This document shows positions 13,010-24,075 of a stretch of DNA of 60,908 nucleotides, piece after piece. The notes under the pieces are model-generated. The model was not told the origin of the DNA and did not search any database. It saw only the letters and a program-made list of their open reading frames with translations. Source of the DNA: Polyrhizophydium stewartii (lineage: Eukaryota; Chytridiomycota; Chytridiomycetes; Rhizophydiales); contig JADGIZ010000003.1 in NCBI GenBank assembly GCA_027604665.1, positions 1 to 60,908 on the forward strand, read 5' to 3'. Every line of letters starts with the position of its first letter. Within the stretch, counting starts at the first letter, position 1. Position numbers and translations under genes: made by a program.

Positions 13010-14863
13010 AAACCAACCATAACAGATTGATCAGTATGACCTTTTAATAAGGAATTTGCATTTGAGATGTCGAGGGCTTGATTGGTAGAGCCATCTCCAC
13101 TAAAATCAATCTATTAGTCTAAAAGTAAGAATATCATGAATTAAATTACTAAATAAATTAGTTTACTTACCTTACCTAAAATAAATAATAGATCAATTAC
13201 AAATCTAATAATCTAAATTAGAACTAATAAATAAGGGATCAAGGTCTTTACACTTACTAACTAACTTACTTAACTTAGGGGTCTAGAATTGCCAACCATA
13301 AAATATAATAAGCCTTACCATTATTTGAGTTGAGGTTCTGCACTATCTGCAATAAGGATCTAAGACCTATACTAAAGTTAAATATCCTTGAAGAGGTTAA
13401 TAAAGTCAATAATGTTAATATCATTGGAATTGGCATTTGAGATCTTCGGTGCTTGGTTTAATAGAGCACCTTAGACTAATTTCGTAAGGACGTCGCTGAG
13501 CGCCGTCCAATTTGTATAAACTTGGAGGATTCTCTAGACTTCCTGATATCAGCTAGTTGAACTCCTAAAATATTGCTTATTATAAATAGGTCTAGATAGA
13601 TGCATGATACTTTAGTTATACTAGCAAAGTACTAGACATATAAGTTAACTAGTCTCATCTGTTTAATCAACTACAGTTGATGTACTCCATCATTACAGGT
13701 CGTACCTATTAGCTTTTATACAGGTGGTCCCATTAGCTTTCCTACAGTTAGTTCTCTAAACCTTACCAACTCATGTAAATGAGTGACTCTTATCTTTATT
13801 TAGACTATTAATTGTTTTAGCTACTGGCGGTCTTATACTTCTTACTTCCATTATTCTTAGTGACTATATGATTTTCTTTAGTTGTTCCCTCTATTTGGCT
13901 TGTGACGTAGAACTTCAGGATAAAGATAGGGCCCGTGAACGACTTCCTCGATTGTTCATTATACTTCAGAACAAATGTGAGAAGGCATAAATAGCTAATG
14001 GTAAAACGGGTTAAAGAATATTGAAGTTGAGTCAGTAGTTATTATCTAAACCAATGGTTGGAGATCTAGGAAAATGTTTAATTTAACTTATCTTTACAGA
14101 TCTTGATTATTGGAACTTTTGACAAGTTGAAGCGGCTACGCGATTATTCACCGAGTTAAGCTATTGAGAGCTCATTGGGACCTAGGAGTACAACTATTTT
14201 GAAGCGGCTGCGCAATTGGACGGCTAAAGGTTTATTAGTAACTTATTGAGTCGATCTTCAGATCGAGAGATTACATAAAGATTTAAGGAAGATAGATAAG
14301 AATGCTTTGAGGTGTAGATGTGGTGATAAATTGATCTTCAACCAAAGGTAAGAGGCTTGTTATCATTATTCATGAATTAATTGAAGCAACATTACCTGTT
14401 ATGATTACAGCTAAGTGGTACCTCAAATTAAGCCCAAAGACTGATGGGTACTCCAAAATAGGTTACACCAGGAATTAGTAGTTCTCTCTCATCCTGCTCT
14501 TGTTCCAATAATTAGTACTTTGAAGCGACTGCGTGATTGATAACTAAGATAAATTCAGCTACTCTAAGTTGAACCTCTTAGCCCAACCTAGGTTGGTTAA
14601 ATTAAAGTCAACATAAATGACCAGGAAGATTAATAAGAACTTAACGATAACAGCAATATCAATTATCAGCTAATTATCTTCACTATCTCCCAATATTCAT
14701 TGATCTGGATCTCATTTGCTAGCTCTAGGTATTACAAAGAAACTTGTCCTAGGTAACATGTTGCGGCACTAAAAGTAATTATTCATAATCTATTGTAGAA
14801 CTCTGGTATTTATCTAAAGAGTCTATGATTTATCCCTTTATCACTTTGACTATATAAAACTAC

Positions 14864-15036
14864 CTTATGTCCACGGCCTAATCGACCTCCCGGAGGAGTG
14901 TGTGCTTCTAACATCTTTGATACTATGCCCAATTCCAAAATGAGTTCTATACATATGACCAACAATGAGAAAAATAAATGCAATAGCTAAATGATGATGA
15001 GCAATATCGGTCAGCCATCAACTTTGTGTTTGTGGG
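14864..15036 (-). pseudogene. psaB: psaB fragment (photosystem I P700 apoprotein A2), broken
   Basis: Read on the minus strand, this encodes a clear piece of PsaB, the thylakoid membrane protein that with PsaA binds the P700 chlorophylls. Visible in order are PQTQS, then [14 protein letters not shown] with its histidine run, then [16 protein letters not shown], and after a frame slip [16 protein letters not shown]. The choice of B over A rests on the [11 protein letters not shown] and [11 protein letters not shown] wording. The piece covers about 55 residues of a protein of roughly 735. Two lesions are seen: a TGA (plus 15018-15020) where PsaB has Leu between QS and WLTD, and one extra base (or two missing) at plus 14912 between KD and LEAH. 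Homology stops after GHK. Upstream, only a degraded match to the preceding G-rich segment can be followed to about 15066, with the FH of GGFHPQTQS missing. No other psaB part was found in the window. An exon of a split gene is possible, but the stop and frame slip argue for a pseudogene. Confidence 0.85.
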
Positions 15037-15076
15037 CCCCATAAGAGTGAGCCGACACCCCGGCTGATCAACAATT
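15037..15076 (-). repeat. degraded psaB upstream edge sharing a repeat with 23.78 kb
   Basis: On the minus strand, GGTGTCGGCTCACTC... could be the degraded codons just before PQTQS in psaB (the GAGTAIL region). The plus-strand word GACACCCCGGCTGATCA within it (about 15054-15070) recurs at about 23786-23802. The shared word suggests either a copied psaB piece or a dispersed repeat that landed at the broken edge of the fragment. Confidence 0.4.
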
Positions 15077-15252
15077 ATCACTAGCAGCGGGAATGAATTT
15101 AGATTCTTCTAATTGAATAAAAACTTAATCTATATAATCGCGTAAGCCGCTTAAGCTAAATAAAAACCAGATTAGTTGATTAATCAGTCCATATTGTTTC
15201 TTGAGACTTTCTGTTGAATATATGATTTCTCATTAAGATATTATTTATTAAA

Positions 15253-15298
15253 CCGCTAGGTCGCGACGTAGGAGCCTTGTAAAGGCTCCGGTCGCTCC
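15253..15298 (+). repeat. modular hairpin cluster, single inner hairpin
   Basis: The outer arms are GGTCGCGACGTAG and GGTCGCTCC. The inner hairpin is GGAGCCTTGTAAAGGCTCC. It is a minimal form of the modular family and lies 0.2 kb from the psaB remnant. Confidence 0.9.
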
Positions 15299-16235
15299 AA
15301 ATCATCTAGAGACTAAGCGTTAATCATTTTTCATTATTCCTCCTATTGAGAACAGATCCACTTAGAATATTAGTTAACTCATTTAAATGAGTTGAATCTC
15401 ATAAAGGGTACATATTATTTACTGAATCAACCTAGAGTAAAATAAATCTGATACCGCTAGGAGTCGCTCACAAATTGCTAAACTCAAATCAAAACAACTG
15501 TAAGTTGATCCAGAATTAGTAGGATGAAGTTGAAGATTAATTAGATTCTATAATCTTTTCTAAGTTAGACCTACACAGGAAATATTTAATAATTCCATAA
15601 GCCATGATCTATCTACAAATAATTCTTTTAAGCTAATCGCGTAGCCGCTTCAAATTCTATACCTGTCAGCTACAACTTAAGTTGAACTTGCAACACCACT
15701 TCAAATTACAATAGAACCAACCTCTCTTATTCTTTTACTAGTATAATTACATATAATAAGATCGACCGGAGGTCGATGAAGAATTTGTGATAAGAAGCCA
15801 TTAATTATTAAAAGATAGTCCAACACGAAATTTGGCTGATTTCGCTGCGATCACCCGTCGTTCCTTGATTTGTTGTCTTCGACTCTTGTAGATATAGACA
15901 AGGTGTGTACTCCCATTCTGATATTAATTTACAACTCCACCCTATTTATCAGGAATAGCACGAAGAATAGCATAGAAAGGCAAGAAGTCTAATATTTACA
16001 ATACCAACTACCAAAGGTGTCTATTATGTAAGCCGGAAGTCAAAGACTCGAACTTTAGGGCGCGTACATCCGGGCACCTCTCATCTTAAGCGGCGGTCGC
16101 GACGCGATTGAATTAAGTAATCTAAAGGATTGAGATTTGTTTTACTATTAGAATGCCTTATGTCTATTACCAAAATCGATAGAATCAACACTTAGTGTCA
16201 TTTTATTACTCATAGGATTATCATTTGAGAAGTTC
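15299..16235. other. gene-free spacer beside psaB remnant
   Basis: AT-rich with ATCGCGTAGCCGCTT-type words and small palindromes. I looked here for further psaB pieces and saw none. A lone tRNA T-arm-like stretch at 16041-16057 is discussed under rejected items. Confidence 0.65.
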
Positions 16236-16270
16236 TGCTGGTTTATGAGAAAGATAACTTCAGTATTGAC
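16236..16270 (+). repeat. 35-bp direct repeat, left copy
   Basis: TGCTGGTTTATGAGAAAGAT followed by AACTTCAGTATTGAC is identical to 23496-23530, in the same orientation and exactly 7,260 bases away. The sequences outside the 35 bases do not match. The two copies bound the palindrome-poor block between them. Confidence 0.95.
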
Positions 16271-19200
16271 TAAACTTGACGAAGGCATAGGAACAGAGCC
16301 ATCTACCGCTATAGACTGTTCATGACTATAGCCCATTTAGCATATTTATCCAAAATTGTCATTATGAATGAGTGGAACCTCTCTGAGCGTCGGCCGGACT
16401 TGATCTCCGCGAACACCTAGGATACTTTAATTGCCATTGCCCTAATGTTACATAGCTAGGCCGTTCATCTTTAGAATAGAGGATCATATTATATGATAAA
16501 GCCTAAGTTTGAGATATCTAACCCAGTATGTCGCATGATTGACCTTAATCTAGGTATGCAATGTGAATTTCCATGTCATATTGATGGTGCGTACTTTTAA
16601 CATTCCTAACTTCAGTAAGGGGGTATTTATATTACTACTATGACGTTCGTTTGCCAATCACCCCCTTGGGGCCTATGATTCGACTCAGAGGTGGGCATAT
16701 TCTAAGAGTTCATATGTGGTAACTCAAAATTGATTCTTAGTTCAGGATGTAATCGACAATCATGCGATAGATTGCCAAGGATATTGACCCACAAAAGGGC
16801 TTGCGTTCACATTGAGATGGTCAAGATTTTTAGTTTATGCACAGCAGCTGACAAAATGAGTACTCATACCAAGTTTTAGCGTCCCTTGGGCAAATACCAA
16901 TGCTCACTTGGCTATTGTCTCACCTATCTATCTTTTTACGCATATGTCCAAATATACTGTGGATAAATTGAAGATGGCTATACCCTTCTAGTGTAGACCC
17001 ACATAGCAAATTAATCTATGACATGAATAGTTAAAGGTAGACAAGGCCCTTGATAAGTTAGTTGAAAAGACCACCAGGAATCAAATCTTGAGCCAGTCGA
17101 TACTATAGGAATAGCAATATCCTCTCGCTAGGGATACTAAAAGATTTTGTCATCGTGATAGGATCATAAGACCCTGCGGCATAGGGTCCATCGGAATAAG
17201 GCTACCTAATCCTAAAGTAGTCCGACGAAACTGGGATTTTCTGTTTAGATCCATGGAATTCTTGATCCGCCGACTCTACACATGGGATTCTAAAGGATCT
17301 AGACCGCCAAGCTTGCGAGTATGCAGAATTAGAGGGATACATGACCATAAGGGTCTGGTCCAATCAATCGGCACTTGAAGGCAAATTGATTTCTGTGAGT
17401 GAACAGGCCAAAAGAATCATGTTGGTGTTGACACCCTACAAATGCTTTTTATACAGGGATCTCGGCCTTCCACTCCATATGATTGCCTAGTAAGAAAGAC
17501 CTTCCGAGGTGTATCCTAGGTAGACACAAAAAGTGGGTCAGCAACCTAAAGATCAACTAAAGACTTTGCCAGCGGTCACTGGAAAAGTTAGATAGACCGG
17601 TGAAACTTCAGCCGAAATAAAATCCATAGTAATTGGATAGAGGCCCTATGTGGTGGGATTAATGCCGACCATCGTTTGGCCCAAATGATTTTCAATCATA
17701 ATTGTACGATACTAAGATTCATTTAGTATACTCCACCATGTTCCTATTATTTCTCCTTTTGTTATTATATTAGGTGTACTTAGAATAATAGTTAGAAAAC
17801 CAGCAATCATTAGATAAAAATCAAATTAGTTATTGTTATATTAAAATTAAATAGAGGATAAATCAAATATTGTTCCATAGGAGAATTCTATATCATTTAT
17901 GTGTAATTTTCTTCTTATGTTCCATTTCCAAATTAATTAAAGTAATCTCAATTGAAGGGGTAAGGAATCTCCTCGATGTACCCTTTACCAAAGAGGATCC
18001 AGCCTCCGACGGTAAGCGGTCCCAAAGGATAAACCATAGGAGAAGAGGGCAGAGCCCTTCCATAAAAGACCCTTCTTGACCTTGACCAACCGGTCAGCAG
18101 AATTCTTAAGGTTTCTATGAGGTTGGTGATGGGCCCTTACATGTTGCAGCAGCCACACTAGCTGTAACCCATGGCTACCCTGAGTAATCTATCGATCTCC
18201 CACCTTTTAGGTCAATCAGCAGCATGCTTATTCATACCCTCATTAGGGTCTTGAGCTGTCGCATAATCTCTTAAAACTGAGAGCGAAGGCTTGCGAGCGG
18301 TGTATTTGGTGGGAGCAGAGCCTACACAAGAAATATTCAAATTCTCCCTAGGGGTTTCCTGCTTGCGGCTTGCCTAACAAAAAGCGACCCCTAGTTTATC
18401 GAGCACACAAGTGAACCTATATGTTGCGCTTTGTGTACCCACCCCAGGGCCTATTATTTGGGTCACGGGCTCTTCGGGTTATATTGAATTCATAGGGGAA
18501 CCCCTTGCATTGTCCCTGTAATTAACCATGCATAGTATCAAATGGACCAAACGCTCTACAAAAACCCCTGCGGGGTTTGGCGCCGACCTCATTTCAATCT
18601 CCACCTACAGCTATCTCAATCTTCTATCGTATTCTTGGTTTTATCCGCTCCGTTAGACCTACGCTCCTTCTCTTCTTCAACGTTTTACTAATATCGTTAT
18701 CGGGAGAATGCAGTCGCTACAAATAGCTTATTCATTTCGTTAATTACACTTGCTATTAATATTTATTGCCAGGTTTGCCCAGTCCAAAGATCTGTCACAA
18801 AAAGCCTAAGAAGTGTCACAATTTGAAAGTTCATACATGACTCCTCGGAATTGTGATTCGTAACTACAGCAGCAAACTATGTTTAAGTTCAAATAAGAGT
18901 CGAGTCAAACTGAGTGACTATGAAAAGAACTGTTGAAAAAGGGATGAGACTGTTCCAGCCGATAAAGGATTGGTCAAAGGGGCCGCATAGGAATAGATAT
19001 GACGTAAAGGAATCATCAAAATTCTATAGCCACGCCTTTTCCTGAAAGCTAAAGCCCTTCCCCAGCATAAGAGGGACGGCGGCCAAAACCGTAGGGTTTT
19101 TGTAGGGCCGCCTTTTAATCAGTTGGATGAGGCTATAGAAACTAGAACATTTTACCCCTGTCGGTTAGCTGAGGGGGGGGGATCGCACTGACTAACCAGA

Positions 19201-22200
19201 TTTTCAATGAGACCCTATCTGATAAAGGCTTCTGGCATATGGTATTAGATCACCGACATGCGAGGTCCCTGAAGGGATTATTGGACCCAAATAGCTATCA
19301 AAATGGGCTCTCGTCATATTAGACTGAGACACTCTCTGACATTAGATAGACTCCCTGCCCACCAAAGTAGCCATTGCCACAGCGTAATAGAGGTGGGCCG
19401 AATTCAAAGTTATTTAGGACAGTTGCAGCTGCGCACTACGCCCATCAAAACATTTCATAAATATGCTCCCGTTGATTAGATAGATTCATTCCCCTGGAGG
19501 CCATGCAAAATATGACATTCAGTGCCATTCGAACACCAGCCGCATTGGTCTGTCGTTTCACCAAGTTCGCTCGAAGCACAAACTAGTTTTCTGGCGTCGG
19601 CTCAAATTCTATTGATGTCATTTTGCACCTAATCAAAGAGATCCTGCTGAATCGTCCTTCACATCCTTCACTAATAGTTTGGCCCACTAATTGTATTTAG
19701 TAAAGTGTCATCAAAGTGAGTCCGTAAGAAATGCAGCCAACAAACAAATTCCATTGTCTATTATTTCTGGGGGTTCTTAAGACAGCTAGTGATAAGATTC
19801 TAGACTGACTGACTCGCAATCCAGTTTTCCCGTCAATTGTCTTCAAATTAGGGTTAAATGATTATTGTGACTCGTGATTTAGGCCAAAGCTTTTAATTAA
19901 ATGGGTCTAGATCAATGGATAGCCAGAACCACTTCCAAAATAGAGGTCAGTCCAAACTTTCCAGTTGAAATCAAATTTAAATAATCCCGAGGAGTACAGG
20001 GGTTGGCCACTTGGTCGTATGAGCAATTGGTTTTAGCTTGAAAGGAGAGGGTGAGTCCTCTCACATTATTATGCTTCATTTTTGAGTACGAGATGCCTTT
20101 TTATCCCTGAATTGAGCAGTGTTAACGTGGCGTGTCTATTGGGGGGACCCTCATCTATACATTTAAGGGTCGGCAGGAAAGCCCGGCGGCTTTTATAGTG
20201 CCAGCCTTCAACGGTTAATCAATATCACAAATTGCGCAGCCGCTCCAAACTGGAAGAAACCGCCCCTGGTAGCCCCGAAGAATATAAAGCAGCTTTGGAA
20301 AGTCGATCGACTGGGGATGATTAGATCGACGACATTAAAAAGATTCGATCAAAATATTTGACTGCAGTGAACTAGTTGATTGATGATAAATATACATGTA
20401 ACTGGCGTAGAGGTGTTCCATTGGGTCAAGTAATTATACTTGATGAGTAGAAAATGACCTTTGACCAATAGCGATCTGAAATGAAGGTAGACCAATCCAA
20501 AATGACCTTTTACGCAAAAACTGATTATTACAGTCGTGTGTTTGACGTTATATAGAAGTACCATTATAATACGATCCATCCTTAGTATGTCGAGGGAAAG
20601 AAAAAACCTGGAATTTTTAACCCCGCATAATTCAGTGCGTAGCGGAGTCACTCAAATGACTCGCCCTGTAGGGCCCGAATTGTACTGGAAATTGAAAAAG
20701 AAGTATTTTCCGCCTATTTTCATAAATACTATGAAATTACAAGAGTTGACAATCGGTTTTAAAATATCCAAGATAAGCTGGCAAATTGGTAATTCACGCC
20801 AGTGGTTAGTCATAACCTTGTATAGTATGATGTTACTCATGAAAGCGGTCAGGAGTTTAAAGGGATCACCTATGAAGACTTGTATAAGCCAGTGACAGGG
20901 GAGATTTCAAAAAGTTCTATCTTGACATTGCCAGCTAGATATGATGACGATGCTATGCATAAATTGGAAAGAATTTAGAAGGAGAGGACGTCATTAGCCA
21001 CAGGTGAAAGCCTTTAGCGTATGGCTCTTCATAGAGAGAGTTGTTTCTGATTCCTGCGTATTATAGAGAGACTCAAGAGGATCAAATGCTTAGGTCAGAT
21101 ACTTTAAGGCTCCACTAAGAGTCAAAAAATGGAAGAATCCGAAATACATTTATTGATTTGTTAAGACTTGGAAATTTCCCTTAAGTTTAATTCTCAATTC
21201 AAATACGAAGGTCTGATTATTAGACCTCTTTGTCACATAGTTAACTAGATCTAGCTTCGCGGGCGTGAATATTAGAATAATTTTAGCTACGCGTATTAAT
21301 TATACATCACCCTTTTTTATGTTTATAATACTCTGCCTATTTCCTCTTCCTATCTTTATGTCTATTGCCCGTATTTGCTCTTATTAGCCACTCTGCAACT
21401 GTCAAGGAGCTACATAGTCTACAGTCCTCTACGAGTCGGGCGATCGAAGATTTTCTCACTACTTTAACCATCTAAAAGGAATAACGAGGTTGCCGTATTT
21501 TTAAACCTTGCCATGTCAGGAACTCAGACATGTGAAATTCGTACTATAATTGTCTCTGGCATAAGTTGAATCCTCAAGTGAGCGGATATTTGAATTCACA
21601 TGAGCTCTCCTGTTGCCCACTTCCAAAGATTCTCTTTGTTAAGTTGAAGGAGATATTTGACAAAAGGGCTAGCACGGGCGTTTATCTAGTTTCAATTGGT
21701 GAACTCATAAATAGGAAATGCATACCAATAGACTCACCATTCTCGAAGATTTGAAAATTCAGATCCATTATAACGAATTTGCCAATATTATCTCCGCTAT
21801 CTATCAGGGCGATCGAACCCCCTACGGGGGGGGGTCGTCGGAAGCCGACAGGATGCCGACGGTAAGGCTTCGCGGGACCCTTGAATAAATTCAATCAATT
21901 AGTCAAGCAGCACAATGAGCCACTTGTCCTCACGCAAATTCACCGTCTCATAAGATTGAGCATGTTAAAACTCTTGTCCCTGCTATCAACGGGCGTATAT
22001 TCAAAGATCTTCCTAATTTGTCATAAGATCCCTATACTTCCAGGGATTAGACTTTGCCAATGGATCTCACCCGTGTTGAGAGAATCAGCAGGAAAGAAGC
22101 TTGCTTCTATTTTGGGCCAGCGTCTCTAGTTTATAAGAATAGTACAAGGTAATTCGAGTGTCTATTTCAAGGGGTTTCTCAAGCATCCCGCCTTTCATAG

Positions 22201-23495
22201 GAAGAGGGTCGTATATAGTTTCCAAATAAGAAGGAGATCCTTGAGTTGACTGACCTATCATGATTTGAAGTAGTTATAAGAGACATTATTGGTAGGCCTG
22301 TCTGAAGTGATTAGATTATTCTGATTTTGAAGATATCTCAGTTAAAGCTGATGTGGTGAATTTATACCAATGCAATAGGCAGTATATGATCCATCAGAGA
22401 AGGAAAATATTGAAGAATTGAATAAACGTACCAAAGTACTAGTAAATATGTCATATCATTATGCCTCGCCAATGCTAAAATAGAATTATGCCATTCATAA
22501 ATCCAAAGAATCAATTCGGAAATTTGCAGATTAGAATATAGAAAAGGCAAAAAGGATCATAAATAGTTTTAATGAGGTCTATGCCAAATCTCAGGCAACG
22601 GGAATAACAGTGAAATAGATGTCTTCCTGTCTGAATTGCGAACGAACGTGTATGGAAATGTGATGTGATTCGATATAAAAGACAACTGGTCTGGAAAGGT
22701 CTTTATCTTAAAGATGAAGTACCATCTCAAGATCCTGAACAAGATGGTGCGACAAATCTAATTATGTGGACGAGGTATTACTAGGAAATAGCCTTCAATT
22801 ATAAAAGCTTTTATAGATTATGCTGTAGGACCAAAAATGAACTAGCTCTGACAATACCATGAGTGGTCTCAAGAATTGCCTTTGGCAAAGTCCAACAAAT
22901 GCCCGGCGCCTCAAATAAATCCTTTGGGACCTTAGGATAATCAGTGGTATCTGTATATTCTAAAGTTCGATGCAGAGCAAGCTATATCACCATTGATGGT
23001 CGGCTGGCGGAAGGAAATGTGCTATAAATTTCTCGTTGGTCGTCGAATTGAGTTGATAAATTTTAATTGGTTTATTTATTCCAAATTGAGTAATCAATTT
23101 TAATTATGTTAAAGTTCTAAAGTACCTATAATATTCTGTATTCGAGATCAGAATTAATTCTATAAAACTTAGAAGAATTAGTATTTATGAAGTTCTTTCG
23201 ATCGGTAATTAGATAAATATTATTTATAATCAAATCGCAAGTTCTATACAGATAAATATATTTCATTAAAATAAGTCAGATCTTTTTTTCAAGATGTTAC
23301 GGGGAAAATCCTATTGTCATAAAGATGAGGGGCGGGTTTAGGTGCTTATTACTTTAGGTTGCCGAACTGGTTCGCTGGGTTCTGTAGGTTTAGAGGAGTA
23401 CATAACAATTTGGTGTCCTTATACTATCTTTATTAGTCAGTTCTCTCTTATCAGAAGTTTTTATTCTTTTAGTCCTAAAACTGCTAGAGTCGTTA
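16271..23495. other. 7.2-kb block of foreign texture, no intact gene
   Basis: Compared with its flanks, this block is richer in G+C and nearly free of the palindromic repeats. Exceptions are a small AATTGCGCAGCCGCTCC element near 20229 and a hairpin near 21815-21835. All frames are interrupted. Some moderately long open runs exist on the plus strand, for example 17115-17375 (87 codons, no stop) and long frames with scattered stops across about 20.25-21.27 and 21.7-22.57 kb. In-frame stop counts there are close to chance, so I do not annotate genes. The texture and the flanking 35-bp repeat suggest a later arrival than the surrounding spacer, such as a decayed plasmid-like or mobile insert. 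This is inference. Confidence 0.5.
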
Positions 23496-23557
23496 TGCTG
23501 GTTTATGAGAAAGATAACTTCAGTATTGACGTAAGAACTTGGCTAGGCTATTTCTAA
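23342..23557 (+). CDS. short hypothetical ORF (71 codons) ending in a duplicated segment
   Basis: This is an open frame from a GTG codon to TAA with largely T-ending codons. It lies directly downstream of a G-rich stretch (AGATGAGGGGCGGG) and is preceded in frame by TAG at 23338-23340, so no longer version exists. Its 3' part (23496-23530) encodes MLVYEKDNFSID and is identical to 16236-16270, where the same frame reads LLVYEKDNFSID and then stops at once. No family is recognised. The duplicated coding-like end suggests this was once part of a gene, but a chance ORF that happens to overlap a repeat is equally possible. Confidence 0.25.
   Translation: MLITLGCRTGSLGSVGLEEYITIWCPYTIFISQFSLIRSFYSFSPKTARVVMLVYEKDNFSIDVRTWLGYF
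23496..23530 (+). repeat. 35-bp direct repeat, right copy
   Basis: This is a perfect copy of 16236-16270. It lies inside the open frame 23342-23557. It is the right-hand boundary of the 7.26-kb block. Confidence 0.95.
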
Positions 23558-23973
23558 TTGACTATAGCTCTGACACAATTGGGAAGCAATCACCTCTCAA
23601 CAGAATGACTAAGTGAAAAGAAGAGTTGAAACAGAATCTGATTTATTGAAAGATGACTTATAGGGTAATGTTCTAAATTGAAATTGGATCATTTTTTACC
23701 TATCCCAATAATCCATTTTCCTCATCAGCCGGTGTCTTAGTACGCTTCGGGTCTTGCTATACCGACCCTCGCTTTTGGGGGGAGACACCCCGGCTGATCA
23801 TCTAACTTCAAAAGGGGTTTGCCCAAATTTGATCATACTCACATAGGCTCTATGATGACTAGGTCTAATTGATAATACAGTTACCTATTATAGATTGCTT
23901 AGATGATCCGATTTCGAATATAGGTTAGGCTTTGCCAATTAATTTAGATCTCTCCTATTTCTTTTTTCCTCTG

Positions 23974-24018
23974 GCGGTCCGTCCTCTAAAGGCGACCGTA
24001 GGGAGCTAGAGGACCGCG
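23974..24018 (+). repeat. GCGGTCCGTCC element, copy 2
   Basis: Arms match 5275-5319, with small changes in the loop (CTCTAAAGG in place of CTAAATAGG). It is followed within 20 bases by an inverted copy of the CCGCG/GCGGG hairpin family. Confidence 0.9.
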
Positions 24019-24036
24019 GTAACTTTTTCCATCAAC

Positions 24037-24075
24037 AAACTCGGCCGAAGGGCGAGTTCCCGCATCCGCGGCAAC
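24037..24075 (-). repeat. CCGCG/GCGGG element, inverted copy
   Basis: AAACTCGGCCGAAGGGCGAG and TTCCCGCATCCGCGGCAA are the reverse complement of 7500-7537 with one change (GTC to ATC on the plus reading). Confidence 0.9.

Larger units (their letters stand above)
10037..14863. other. gene-free spacer with GC patch
   Basis: GC-rich patches at about 10240-10370 (AGCAAAAGCGGCGGGGCGGG, GGCCCGGCCGCTCCGGGGG) and 11190-11420 interrupt AT-rich spacer. The GCCCTAGCGAAAGCGGCGGG word at about 9252 is nearly repeated at 10244. Open frames here are short and cross palindromes, so none is annotated. Confidence 0.65.

Noticed and set aside
16041..16057. tRNA T-arm-like stretch (minus strand, TTCGAGT loop with a five-base stem)
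   Set aside because: No matching acceptor, D-arm or anticodon arm could be found at the right distance; the neighbouring DNA is a GC repeat.
20536..20895. 119-codon plus-strand frame
   Set aside because: Two other frames over the same DNA look equally protein-like. There is no family match or start signal that would favour this one.
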